DNA from: Microbulbifer rhizosphaerae
Lineage (GTDB): Bacteria; Pseudomonadota; Gammaproteobacteria; Pseudomonadales; Cellvibrionaceae
Assembly: GCF_014191725.1 (NCBI RefSeq)
Contig: NZ_JACHWZ010000003.1
Span: 186,001 to 250,000 of the forward strand
Length of the DNA: 64,000 nucleotides
Direction of reading: 5' to 3'
Both the position numbers and the translations under genes were made by a program. The stretch's first letter is position 1, and each line of letters begins with the position of its first letter. Below, one piece after another: positions 26,800 through 35,380 of the stretch. A model generated the notes under the pieces. That model was not told where the DNA came from. It did no database searches and saw only the letters and a program-made list of their open reading frames with translations.

Positions 26800-28620
26800 C
26801 TAGAAGGCGAAGCAGCCACATCCCAGGGGGCCCCAGAAAGGCTCCGACGACGATTTTGAAACACAAAAATGATGATGATGGCCATGCTTGAGAGAGGAAT
26901 GTGACGCTATATTCCTCGGGATATCAACATCGTGTCGAAGTGTCGAGTAACTTCGAACAGGTGACCAGTCGGGGCTTGCCGGTGGCAGAGGAGGAGCCAG
27001 TGTCTTAAAGTCCCTATTGCCATGCACAATATTGCCGTCTACAACAGTCAACACCGACGTGATGGCCTTAATGTCTTCATCGGGGACTGAGAAGTAATCA
27101 GCGGATAGCACGGCGAGGTCCGCGTACTCGCCTACCGCAATAGCGCCTTTTGCTTCATGCTCACCGGAGAACCAGGCACTGCCTTTGGTGTACAAATAGA
27201 GCGCCTTTTCTCGGTCGAGTCGACGACTCTCCGGGTAGAGGGTTAACCCGCCCAATGTCTTTCCTGTGGACATCCAGTACAGAGAGACCCAAGGGTTAAA
27301 ACTCGCAACGCGCGTGGCATCAGTTCCGGCGCCGACGGGGAGGCCAGTGGCAAGCATTTCAGTGATCGGAGGGGTCAACTCTGCTTCTGTTGCTCCGTAA
27401 CGCTCGACAAAATATTCGCCCTGAAATGCCATCCGGTGCTGGATGGCAATTCCACCACCGAGTGCTCTGATGCGCTCAATGTTATGTGGCCGAATAGTTT
27501 CAGCGTGATCTATAATGAAACGCAGGCCATCAAAAGGTATATCCTTGTTTACCTTCTCAAATACGTTGAGAAATCGAGATATCGACTCGTCATAGGTTGC
27601 ATGAAGCCGGAAGGGCCAGCGATGTTCAACAAGTAGGCGAGTGACTTTCTCAAGCTCGCTGTCCATATCTTCGGCGAGACGAGGGCGGGGTTGCAGGAAA
27701 TTTTCAAAGTCGGCAGCCGACCATACAAGGTTTTCTCCCGCACCATTCATGCGCAGCATCGCATCGCCGTCGCCAGGCTTAACCATCTTTGTCCAACGTT
27801 TAAAGTCGTCAAACTCCGATCCCGGTTTTTGTGCAAATAGATTATAGGCAATGCGCATGGTCATCTCGCCGCGCTTGTGAAGCTCCTCGATGACCTTGTA
27901 ATCATCTGGATAATTCTGGCCGCCACCCCCCGCATCAATGGCGCTTGTTACTCCGAGCCGATTAAGCTCGCGTTGAAAGTGTCGGGATGAGTTAATCTGG
28001 TCCTCGAATGATAAGGTTGGCCCTTTAGCCAAGGTGGAGTACAGGATAAGGGCGCTTGGTTCCGCAATCAGCATTCCGGAAGGATTCCCGCGGCGATCCC
28101 GATAAACCACACCGCCGGGAGGGTCTCGTGTTTCCTTAGTTATACCCGCTGCTTTAAGCGCAGCACCATTCAGCAAGGCGCGGTCATAAAGATGAAGAAT
28201 GAATACCGGGGTGTCGGGCGCCGCGGCGTTGATCTCGTCCAGTGTCGGCATGCGTCGTTCGGCAAACTGAAACTCGGACCAACCGCCGACCACGCGCACC
28301 CACTGGGGTGCGGGGGTGCGCAGGGCCTGTTCTTTCAGCATCCGTAGGGCGTCGGCGAGGGAAGGCACGCCCTCCCACCGGAGCTCCATGTTGTAATGCA
28401 GGCCTCCCCTGATCACATGAAGGTGGGAATCGTTCAGGCCCGGAATCACTGTGTGTTTTTTCAAATCGATGACCTGAGAATCATTGTCCTTCAGCTTCAT
28501 GATTTCGCTATCGGTCCCCACAGCTTCAAAGACTCCGTCTTTAATCGCGACAGCGGATGCCGTGGGTTGGCAAGGATTGAGCGTTCGAATCTTACCGTTG
28601 GTTAAGAGCGTGCGTGTCAT
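26800..28620 (-). CDS. YtcJ-like amidohydrolase 1, cytoplasmic
   Basis: A 606-residue metal-dependent hydrolase of the amidohydrolase-3 family. Metal-site motifs: VIPGLNDSHLHV (HxH), later FRLHATYDES, FIIDHAET and the aspartate in GAGTDATRV. No signal peptide (MTRTLLTNGKIRTLNP). An unusual tail carries GHHHHF and a terminal GPLGCGCFAF, a His/Cys-rich end that might bind metal. It leads the minus-strand unit with the XapX genes and the isochorismatase-type hydrolase. The paralogue at 30208-31971 is exported and lacks the tail. The real substrate is unknown; family members hydrolyse amides and esters. Confidence 0.88.
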   Translation of the reverse strand: MTRTLLTNGKIRTLNPCQPTASAVAIKDGVFEAVGTDSEIMKLKDNDSQVIDLKKHTVIPGLNDSHLHVIRGGLHYNMELRWEGVPSLADALRMLKEQALRTPAPQWVRVVGGWSEFQFAERRMPTLDEINAAAPDTPVFILHLYDRALLNGAALKAAGITKETRDPPGGVVYRDRRGNPSGMLIAEPSALILYSTLAKGPTLSFEDQINSSRHFQRELNRLGVTSAIDAGGGGQNYPDDYKVIEELHKRGEMTMRIAYNLFAQKPGSEFDDFKRWTKMVKPGDGDAMLRMNGAGENLVWSAADFENFLQPRPRLAEDMDSELEKVTRLLVEHRWPFRLHATYDESISRFLNVFEKVNKDIPFDGLRFIIDHAETIRPHNIERIRALGGGIAIQHRMAFQGEYFVERYGATEAELTPPITEMLATGLPVGAGTDATRVASFNPWVSLYWMSTGKTLGGLTLYPESRRLDREKALYLYTKGSAWFSGEHEAKGAIAVGEYADLAVLSADYFSVPDEDIKAITSVLTVVDGNIVHGNRDFKTLAPPLPPASPDWSPVRSYSTLRHDVDIPRNIASHSSLKHGHHHHFCVSKSSSEPFWGPLGCGCFAF

Positions 28621-28942
28621 GGTTGCTGTTCTTCTCGATCGTTTTCATTTGAAATTATGGAAAACTAAGCGCTTCGACCTCAGAATTCCTGTCGTTCAGC
28701 GCGCTTTAAGGAGCGCGCCTGGTCAGGAAGGCTGTCCGCCCCAGTTCTCTTAATCATCCCGAGTTCACGGCGTTAAATTATTCTAGCACCAAGATTTATT
28801 GCCAAGTAATGAGATTGCATGAGTTTGTCAAAATCTTGCACGATAAGGCCAGAAAATAACGAATAGGACAGCCGCCGTTCAATTATTTGAACAATGCGCC
28901 AAGAAGAGGCGTCTCTACTCTTCAACTTGGACGTCTCGTTCA
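28621..28942. promoter_or_regulatory. Spacer with candidate promoter of the amidohydrolase unit
   Basis: No gene is supported in these 322 bp between the ends of ltrA and amidohydrolase 1. On the minus strand a perfect -35 TTGACA (28826-28831) is followed after 17 nt by a weak -10 TACTTG (28803-28808), about 180 nt before ATG 28620. This is only a candidate. Confidence 0.35.
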
Positions 28943-30109
28943 TCAGCAGTGATCACTGCGCAAAACCACAACCGTTTCCCAGCAGGCCACGATGACCAAA
29001 ATGGCGGTGCTCAGGACGGCGAGGACTGCCGGGCTGACCAGAGTGTGTACGGGAACCAGAAACGCGAGAAGTATCAGGCCCAGGTAGTGGGAGCGGGGAT
29101 GGCTGTTGAAGATCAATGTCTTGAACAGGATATTGCCAACCAGATAGAGGGCGGGACCGCCGATGACTGCCACCAGGGTGGGAAGACTGACGTGGCCACT
29201 GGCGTGGGCGAGGATGAATTCGTCAGCCGCGGCGGTGAGCACGATGCCGGCGATGATCAGAAAGTGGATATAGGTGTACACCAGCCGTGCCATGGCGCCG
29301 GTGTGTTCACTCTTGTTCATGCGCTCACTGGCGCGCTCGGCGCTCAAGCTGAAGTAGATCCACCACATGGCCACGGTGGCCACGAAGGCGCTCAGGAAGC
29401 TGGTGATGGTAGCGATCCCCCAGTGTCGTTCAGCAAAGCTGTTGCCGGTGACGAGCAGTGATTCACCCAGCGCGATGATCACCAGCAGCCCACAGCGCTC
29501 GGCCATGTGCGCGCCGGAAATTTTCCACTCGCCGCTGTCGGAACGACCCAGGCCGGGTACCCGGAAGGACAGGGAGGCGGAGAGGTATTCAAGCACCAGT
29601 GCCGCGGTCCACAAGATCGTACGGGTTTTCTCTATCTGCAATGCGCCTGCAATCCAGAATACCGCCGCCAGGGCAAACCACAGGCTCATGCGCAGAAAGT
29701 CATTGTGCAATACCGGGTCGTGCTTGCGGCTGTGCAGGCAAAAAAAGAGGGTACGCCCCAGCTGCATGGTGACGTAGGCGAGCGCAAACAGCATGCCGTG
29801 CTTGCCGAAGGCCTCCGGGATGGAGATAGACAGTATCATCCCCAACAGCATCAGCGCGAATAACACCAGTCGCACGGGAATGCGCTCCGGATCCAGCCAG
29901 TTGGTCACCCAGGCGGTGAACACCCATACCCACCAGACCGCCAGCAGAAGCAGCATCGCCTGAAAGGCGCCGTAGGGTGTAAAGTGGTGAATCAGAAGAT
30001 GGGTGGTCTGGGTGATGGCGTAGACAAAAACCAGATCGAAAAACAGTTCGGAAAACGACACCTTGTGTTCGTTGTGGCTTCCCTTTACCCGGAAGAGTCC
30101 TGCGCTCAT
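28943..30109 (-). CDS. ltrA: LtrA family (low temperature requirement A) membrane protein
   Basis: A 388-residue integral membrane protein with about ten hydrophobic segments. The LtrA hallmark FSELFFDLVFVYAITQTTHLL opens the first helix, and AERCGLLVIIALGESLLVTG is the second conserved block. The function of LtrA proteins is not settled. ATG 30109 is used because the conserved part begins there and AGAGG is upstream; the open frame to 30241 would run into the preceding amidohydrolase gene. It is the last gene after isochorismatase 2 and amidohydrolase 2. Confidence 0.88.
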   Translation of the reverse strand: MSAGLFRVKGSHNEHKVSFSELFFDLVFVYAITQTTHLLIHHFTPYGAFQAMLLLLAVWWVWVFTAWVTNWLDPERIPVRLVLFALMLLGMILSISIPEAFGKHGMLFALAYVTMQLGRTLFFCLHSRKHDPVLHNDFLRMSLWFALAAVFWIAGALQIEKTRTILWTAALVLEYLSASLSFRVPGLGRSDSGEWKISGAHMAERCGLLVIIALGESLLVTGNSFAERHWGIATITSFLSAFVATVAMWWIYFSLSAERASERMNKSEHTGAMARLVYTYIHFLIIAGIVLTAAADEFILAHASGHVSLPTLVAVIGGPALYLVGNILFKTLIFNSHPRSHYLGLILLAFLVPVHTLVSPAVLAVLSTAILVIVACWETVVVLRSDHC

Positions 30110-30207
30110 GGTGCCTCTGCGATTGGTATTTTTATGTTGGGGCAAATATACCGGACTCGACCCTTTAAATCCCGCCAGGGAGGTCGGGGACAGAGCCCGG
30201 CGAATGC

Positions 30208-31971
30208 TCAGTGTCTGACGGCGCTGTTTACCGGCGACCAATCGGGCAGTGCCGGCAGTGTCGGCTTACGATAGGCTGGAAAGGCCTCGGAGGCATACTG
30301 GATCTCGCCGTTCACCGCGGTGAGCTCCGCCCGGGTGTCCAGTAATTCGCGCTGTTTCACCTTGAAGATATCGCGGTCGAGGATGGCGAAGTCCGCCACC
30401 ATACCTGAGGCTATGTCGCCCTTGCTGTTTTCCTCGCCGGAGAACCAGGCGGAGCCCTGGGTGAACAGCTTCAGTGCGGTGAGGCGATCCAGGCGGTTAT
30501 CCGCACCGTAGAGTTCGGTTCCTCCAACGGTGCGACCGGACACGGCCCAGTAGTAGGTGACCCAGGGATTGAAGCTGGCCACACGGGTGCCGTCGGTGCC
30601 GAAACCCACAGGGATGCCCATATCCAGCATCTTGCGAATCGGCGGGGAGCGGCGCGCAGCTTTTTTGCCGTAGCGGTCGATAAAGTATTCACCGGCGAAA
30701 GCCATGCGTCCCTGTACCGCGATGCCGCCACCCAGCGCCTTGATCCGCTTCAGGTTTTTGTCGGATACGGTTTCCGCGTGGTCGAAGGCCCAGCGTACCT
30801 TGTTCAGAGGCTGGGTACTGTTGACCTTCTCCAGCACGTTGAGCATGCGTTCGATGGATTCGTCGTATGTGGCGTGGATGCGGAAGGGCCAGCCGTTCTT
30901 CACATGTAGGCGCACCACCTGCTCCAGCTCCTTTTCCGCCTGCGCTTTGAGATCCGGTCGGTGGGAGGTGAAGTTCTCGTAGTCGGAGGCGGACCACACA
31001 AGCAGTTCGCCACCGCCTTCGATCACATAGCCGTTGTCGTGATCGCTGTGAAAGTTCTGGTCGTGGTGGTAATCGGCCATCCACTCTTCAAACTGCCCGA
31101 GTTCCTCTCCCGGCTTCTGTGGAAAGAGGAAGGCGGACACGCGCATGGGCAGCTCGCCGTCGGCGGCCAGTTTGGTCGAGGCCTTGTAATCCTTCGGGAA
31201 CTGGTGGCCGCCACCACCGGCGTCCACGGCGCTGGTTTCACCCAGGCTCAGCAGGTGGCGGTAGAACTGAATGGAGGAGTTGTATTGCTGCTTCGCGTCC
31301 AACGGCGGCAGGGCGGCGATGGTGCGGTACAGAATCATCGGGTTGGGGTCGGCGATCAGCCGTCCGGTGGGGTTGCCTTCGGCGTCGCGCTCATAGCGGC
31401 TACCCTCCGGTGCTACGCTGTCGCGGTTTATGCCCAGCGTCTCCATGCCTGCCTTGTTAAGCAGGCCGCCAGAATAGAGGAAGAGTACGAAAACCGGCGT
31501 ATTGGGAGCAGCCTTGTTGAGCTCCTCAACCGTGGGCATGCGCTTTTCCCTGAACTGGTAGGGAGACCAGCCGCCGATCACGCGTACCCATTGGCCTTTG
31601 GGGGTACGCTTGGCCTGCTCGCTGACGAGCGTCAGAGCTTCCTCCAGGGTGTCGATGCCCTCCCAGCGGGTTTCGCTGTTGTAAAAGCGACCGCCGCGCA
31701 CTACGTGAAGGTGGGAGTCGTTGAGGCCGGGAATTACGCGCCGGCCGCCGGCGTCGATGACTTTGGTATCTTTATCCTTGCCCGCCAGCAGGCTGGCGGC
31801 GTCTTTGCTCACCGCGGTAAAAACACCGTCTTCCACCGCGAAGGCGGTGATGTTTTCGCCGCTCTTGAAGCTGGTGACCTTGGCATTGGTGACGATCAGA
31901 TCCGGGGCTGCCAGCGCCGGGGTGGCACAGCTGATGCCGAAGGCCAGAAGGAGGCGGGGTAGGGCTTTCAT
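30208..31971 (-). CDS. YtcJ-like amidohydrolase 2, exported
   Basis: A 587-residue paralogue of the enzyme at 26800-28620, with the same metal motifs (VIPGLNDSHLHV, FRIHATYDES, WAFDHAET, GFGTDGTRV) but with an N-terminal signal peptide MKALPRLLLAFGISCATPALA, so it should act in the periplasm. The Cys/His-rich tail of the paralogue is absent. A Shine-Dalgarno GAGGAT lies before ATG 31971. It follows an exported isochorismatase-family hydrolase across a 63-bp gap that contains an intrinsic terminator, so the two enzymes may be made in unequal amounts. Confidence 0.88.
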   Translation of the reverse strand: MKALPRLLLAFGISCATPALAAPDLIVTNAKVTSFKSGENITAFAVEDGVFTAVSKDAASLLAGKDKDTKVIDAGGRRVIPGLNDSHLHVVRGGRFYNSETRWEGIDTLEEALTLVSEQAKRTPKGQWVRVIGGWSPYQFREKRMPTVEELNKAAPNTPVFVLFLYSGGLLNKAGMETLGINRDSVAPEGSRYERDAEGNPTGRLIADPNPMILYRTIAALPPLDAKQQYNSSIQFYRHLLSLGETSAVDAGGGGHQFPKDYKASTKLAADGELPMRVSAFLFPQKPGEELGQFEEWMADYHHDQNFHSDHDNGYVIEGGGELLVWSASDYENFTSHRPDLKAQAEKELEQVVRLHVKNGWPFRIHATYDESIERMLNVLEKVNSTQPLNKVRWAFDHAETVSDKNLKRIKALGGGIAVQGRMAFAGEYFIDRYGKKAARRSPPIRKMLDMGIPVGFGTDGTRVASFNPWVTYYWAVSGRTVGGTELYGADNRLDRLTALKLFTQGSAWFSGEENSKGDIASGMVADFAILDRDIFKVKQRELLDTRAELTAVNGEIQYASEAFPAYRKPTLPALPDWSPVNSAVRH

Positions 31972-31993
31972 GGCTGTTTTATCCTCTTCGATA

Positions 31994-32024
31994 ACGAAAA
32001 ACGCCCCGGATCGGGCCGGGGCGT
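31994..32024 (-). terminator. Rho-independent terminator/attenuator between isochorismatase 2 and amidohydrolase 2
   Basis: On the minus strand a perfect 9-bp stem (ACGCCCCGG/CCGGGGCGT, 32001-32009 with 32016-32024) with a 6-nt loop is followed by a run of five T. It stands just after the stop at 32035 and before the start at 31971, so it should stop or partly limit transcription into the amidohydrolase gene. Confidence 0.85.
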
Positions 32025-32034
32025 CGCTGGCGAT

Positions 32035-32760
32035 TCAGTGTCCTTCTTTGGCGCTGAACATCTCTTTGGCATAGATGATGCCCAGGCCGTAGCCGCCGGC
32101 GTGCTCCTTGGCGATGTCGGTTACGGCCGCGTAGGTTTCACCACGGGCCCAGTCGCGCTGCAGCTCCAGCAGGTACTGTACCCAGGTGACGGGGTGGGCG
32201 CCGGCCTGGATCATGCGCTGTACCGCCATGTCGTGGGCTTCCTTGCTCACGCCACCGGAAGCGTCGGTCACAAAGTAAACGTCGTAGCCGTCTTCGATGG
32301 CGGACAGTACCGGGCCGATACCGCAGACTTCAGTCCACAGGGCGGCGATCACCAACTTCTTGTTGCGGTGCTTCTTAACCACGTCGGTCACGCGGTCGTC
32401 TTCCCAGGTGTTCATGGTAGTACGGTCGATGGGGGTCTGCTCCGGGAACACCGCCTGCAGTTCCGGGAAGAGGGGGCCGCTGAAGGACTTAGAGGCCACG
32501 GTAGTCAGTATGGTGGGCACATTGAACACCTTGGCGGACTTGGCCAGTCCGGTGACGTTGTTGCGAATGGACTGCACGCCGTGGGAGCGGGTGGCGAAGG
32601 CCATCTGTGGCTGGTGGTCGATCAGGATCAGGGTGTGGTTGTCGGGGGTCAGCAGACTCTTGGCCGGCTCACCGGCCTGTACCTGGATAGAAGCGGAAGC
32701 TGCGGCGAGCAGGCCGACAGCCGCGATTGCCGCTTTGAATTTTTTGCCAATGATACCCAT
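32035..32760 (-). CDS. Isochorismatase-family hydrolase 2, exported
   Basis: A 241-residue relative of the enzyme at 25621-26304, with the same catalytic set (LIDHQPQMAF, KKLVIAALWTEVC) plus an N-terminal signal peptide MGIIGKKFKAAIAAVGLLAAASASIQVQA, cut here for description as a Lys-start, Ala-rich leader ending QVQA. It should act in the periplasm. ATG 32760 has GAGG 8 nt upstream and is preferred over ATG 32766. It pairs with the exported amidohydrolase, repeating the cytoplasmic pair 6 kb away. Substrate unknown. Confidence 0.88.
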   Translation of the reverse strand: MGIIGKKFKAAIAAVGLLAAASASIQVQAGEPAKSLLTPDNHTLILIDHQPQMAFATRSHGVQSIRNNVTGLAKSAKVFNVPTILTTVASKSFSGPLFPELQAVFPEQTPIDRTTMNTWEDDRVTDVVKKHRNKKLVIAALWTEVCGIGPVLSAIEDGYDVYFVTDASGGVSKEAHDMAVQRMIQAGAHPVTWVQYLLELQRDWARGETYAAVTDIAKEHAGGYGLGIIYAKEMFSAKEGH

Positions 32761-33231
32761 AGTCATTTCCTCAAAGTGTGTTCGCTAATAAGCGTCTTGC
32801 GTGGCCATCACTGACCGTCGGGGCGCAGATTACTGCCGCCGTGGCGGGGTGAAAATTTGATAGTTTCGAGGGTGTGTTTCGAAAATTTAGAAAAAGCCCG
32901 AAGGCAGGGGGCTTCCGCCTCTGTTTGCGCCTTCGACAGCGGAAGAGAATGATGAGGGTGGGTCGAGCGAGGAAAGCGCGAAGCGGCAGTATGGCGCTAT
33001 AGCAACGAAGCGATTGCTCTTCTCCGGAGTTCTTGTTGCCGAACTGCGGTAGCCCGGTAGCCGTAGCCGTAGCCGTAGCCGTAGCCGTAGCCGTAGCCGT
33101 AGCCGTAGCCGTAGCCGTAGCCGTAGCCGTAGCCAAAGAACTTTCTACTTTATAGAATATATTGTCGCCTTTTATCTTATTTTCTTCTAAAAAATAGAGG
33201 GTAAGCTGCCGCCATCTGGTTGGAGATGGTT
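32761..33231. other. Divergent spacer with hexamer repeat tract
   Basis: Non-coding region between divergent genes for isochorismatase 2 and the LpxR-like protein. It holds a 12-copy CCGTAG tract (listed separately) and an AT-rich stretch after it that probably has the lpxR-like promoter. A minus-strand frame through the tract would encode an Ala-Thr polymer and is not considered real. Confidence 0.6.
33061..33132. repeat. Hexanucleotide microsatellite, 12 x CCGTAG
   Basis: Twelve perfect tandem copies of CCGTAG, preceded by degenerate copies (GTAGCCCGGTAG). It ends 100 bp before the start codon of the LpxR-like gene. Copy number could change by slipped-strand pairing and alter promoter spacing. 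Confidence 0.95.
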
Positions 33232-34338
33232 ATGCAGTCCCTTAGAACTCTAAGTATTTTAAACAAATGGTCATTGGCCGCCGCAGTTCCCCTTCTCTGG
33301 GCGGCGCAAAGCCCTGCCTGGGCAGAGCCCGAGGGGTTGCCTCTGGGGGAGGATGGGCTTGAAAAGCCCTTCTCAGGCTGGAGCTTCTATTTCGACAACG
33401 ACCTGCTGATCCCCGGCGCCAGCCGGGACCAGGACTATACCGCTGGGGTAGGCGTGACTTTCAGCGGGCGGAAAGCGGCTGAGGGTTGGTGGTCCCTGGA
33501 TCCGCTGCTGGGTGCCGCGGACAGCCTGCTGCCGCTGGAAACCGACGATTTCTATCGCCTGCACGCGATGCAGTTTGGGGTACTTATGTTTTCCCCAACG
33601 GATATCGCCAGCAGCGAGGCGATTTACGATGACCGCCCCTTTGCCAACCTGGCCTATCTGTCCAACAGCCGCCTCTACGTCCGCGACGCCGATGAACCCG
33701 TGTACCAAACGGCCTTCACCCTGGGGGTAATGGGTAGCCAACTGGGCGCTACGTTGCAGGACAGGGTGCACAGAGTGGTGGGTTCGGACCTGCCGAACGG
33801 CTGGGACCACCAGGTCAGCGACGGGGGCGAGCTCACTTTCCAGTACACTGCCGGCCGTCAGGCCCTACTGGCTTCCAACTTCCAGAGCGAGCGCACTGAG
33901 TACGAGATCAAATACACTTCTTCTGCCAGCATCGGCTACATCAGCGAGACCAGCCTTTCCCTGACCGGCCGCTGGGGGCTGATCAACACCCCCTGGTGGA
34001 GTTTTACTCCGGAGAATGGCGATTACAGCTCGCGGCCTGCGCCGGTGATCGGTGAGTCGGTGCGACGGGGAGTAGGGGAGCTCTATCTCTGGGGCGGGGT
34101 CAAGGTTCGCGCGCGCGCATACAACGCGTTCCTGCAGGGGCAGTTCAGGGAGAGCGATGTCACTTTCAGCAGTGGTGAACTGAATCACCTGCTGGGAGAG
34201 GCATGGCTGGGCGTCACTGCGCAGTTGCAGCGCTATCGCCTGAGTTACGTCCTCCGCTACCAGAACAGAGAAATCAAGAGCGGCGCCGGCGCACGCAGCC
34301 CTTTGTGGGCGGGAATCATCATTTCTTACGATCTGTAG
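33232..34338 (+). CDS. LpxR-like lipid A 3'-O-deacylase family outer-membrane protein
   Basis: A 368-residue outer-membrane protein with a signal peptide (LSILNKWSLAAAVPLLWAAQSPAWA). The segment FYFDNDLLIPGASRDQDYTAGVGVTFSG matches the LpxR N-terminal active-site block (Asn/Asp and YTxG), and GWDHQ supplies the catalytic histidine known from LpxR. The end IISYDL is barrel-like. LpxR removes 3' acyl chains from lipid A. ATG 33232 is used because GGAG lies 6 nt upstream; earlier TTG and ATG codons are too close to it. A LysR gene follows 31 bp downstream on the same strand. Confidence 0.8.
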   Translation: MQSLRTLSILNKWSLAAAVPLLWAAQSPAWAEPEGLPLGEDGLEKPFSGWSFYFDNDLLIPGASRDQDYTAGVGVTFSGRKAAEGWWSLDPLLGAADSLLPLETDDFYRLHAMQFGVLMFSPTDIASSEAIYDDRPFANLAYLSNSRLYVRDADEPVYQTAFTLGVMGSQLGATLQDRVHRVVGSDLPNGWDHQVSDGGELTFQYTAGRQALLASNFQSERTEYEIKYTSSASIGYISETSLSLTGRWGLINTPWWSFTPENGDYSSRPAPVIGESVRRGVGELYLWGGVKVRARAYNAFLQGQFRESDVTFSSGELNHLLGEAWLGVTAQLQRYRLSYVLRYQNREIKSGAGARSPLWAGIIISYDL

Positions 34339-34369
34339 GAAACCTCTAGAAAGTCCTGAAGGAATTTTC

Positions 34370-35260
34370 ATGCAAAAAACAACCTTGGAACAATGGCGTA
34401 TGTTCAAGGCCGTAGTGGAATACGGTGGATTCAGCCAGGCCGCCCAGGCGGTTCACAAGAGCCAGTCCACGGTGCACCATGCTGTAGGTAAACTGGAGGA
34501 GAGCCTTGGCACGCCCTTGTTCAAACTCGAGGGGCGCAAGGCCATCCTCACCGACAATGGCGAACTGTTACTGCGTCGGGGCAGGTTTCTGCTTGAAGAG
34601 GTCGCGCGCATAGAGACAGTTGCCAAGGCATTGAGCACCGGTATAGAGGCCAGCCTGAGTGTCGCCGTGGACAGCGCCTTTCCCCAGGAGCTTATCTTCC
34701 GTGTTCTACAAAGAATTTCCATAAAATTTCCCCAGCTCAAGGTAGAGGTGGTGGAGACGGTTCTATCCGGTGCCAACGAAGCCGTCGCTGAAAGGCGTGC
34801 CACATTGGGTATATCCCCTCTAATGATGGATAGCGGTTTAAACGAAGAAATCTGCCAAGTAGCATTTGTTGCGGTAGCGAAAGAAGGGCACCCGCTGCAT
34901 CAGCTGGAGCGACTGCTCACGTATGAAGATCTAAAGGCACACCGTCAGATCGTGGTGCGAGACTCCAGTGCCAAGGCCCCGGCGAGCGCTGGCTGGCTTG
35001 GTTCGGAGCAGCGATGGACGGTAAGTCATATGCGAACCTCCATTGATTTGGTATGTAAGGGCATTGGTTATGCCTGGCTACCACTGCCCTCTATTCAACA
35101 GTATTTAGATGAGGGCTTGTTGCTGCCGCTGAACTTGGAGCGTGGGTCTCGTCGCACTGTGTCCTTTTATCTTAATTACGCCGACAGCGACAGTTTAGGG
35201 CCGGCCGCCAGAGAGTTGCTAGGTGAGTTGCGCTACCGGACCATGAACATGCCTTCATAG
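34370..35260 (+). CDS. LysR-type transcriptional regulator 2
   Basis: A 296-residue LysR protein with the winged HTH at residues 5-65 (LEQWRMFKAVVEYGGFSQAAQAVHKSQSTVHHAVGKLEESLGTPLF) and an effector-binding domain after residue 90. AAGGAA precedes ATG 34370. It follows the LpxR-like gene by 31 bp and precedes a pirin gene by 120 bp, all on the plus strand; the pirin is a plausible target. Confidence 0.92.
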   Translation: MQKTTLEQWRMFKAVVEYGGFSQAAQAVHKSQSTVHHAVGKLEESLGTPLFKLEGRKAILTDNGELLLRRGRFLLEEVARIETVAKALSTGIEASLSVAVDSAFPQELIFRVLQRISIKFPQLKVEVVETVLSGANEAVAERRATLGISPLMMDSGLNEEICQVAFVAVAKEGHPLHQLERLLTYEDLKAHRQIVVRDSSAKAPASAGWLGSEQRWTVSHMRTSIDLVCKGIGYAWLPLPSIQQYLDEGLLLPLNLERGSRRTVSFYLNYADSDSLGPAARELLGELRYRTMNMPS

Positions 35261-35380
35261 GACTGACTATTGTAAAACTCGTGTGAATAATTCGAACCAT
35301 TCATCTAATATAAGCTGATTTTTATTTTCCGCAATCCTTTATAAAGTGCGTGTCGTACAACTAATTGCGGAGATGCAAGA

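Noticed and set aside
30961-31962. A 333-codon plus-strand frame opposite amidohydrolase 2
   Set aside because: Val/Gly-rich shadow frame; the opposite strand holds a complete enzyme with metal motifs.
33061-33132. CRISPR-like repeat array
   Set aside because: The units are 6-bp and contiguous without spacers, so it is a microsatellite.
32771-33136. Minus-strand frame starting with a long Ala-Thr repeat
   Set aside because: It is only the CCGTAG microsatellite read in frame, and the rest of the frame has no protein-like features or ribosome site.
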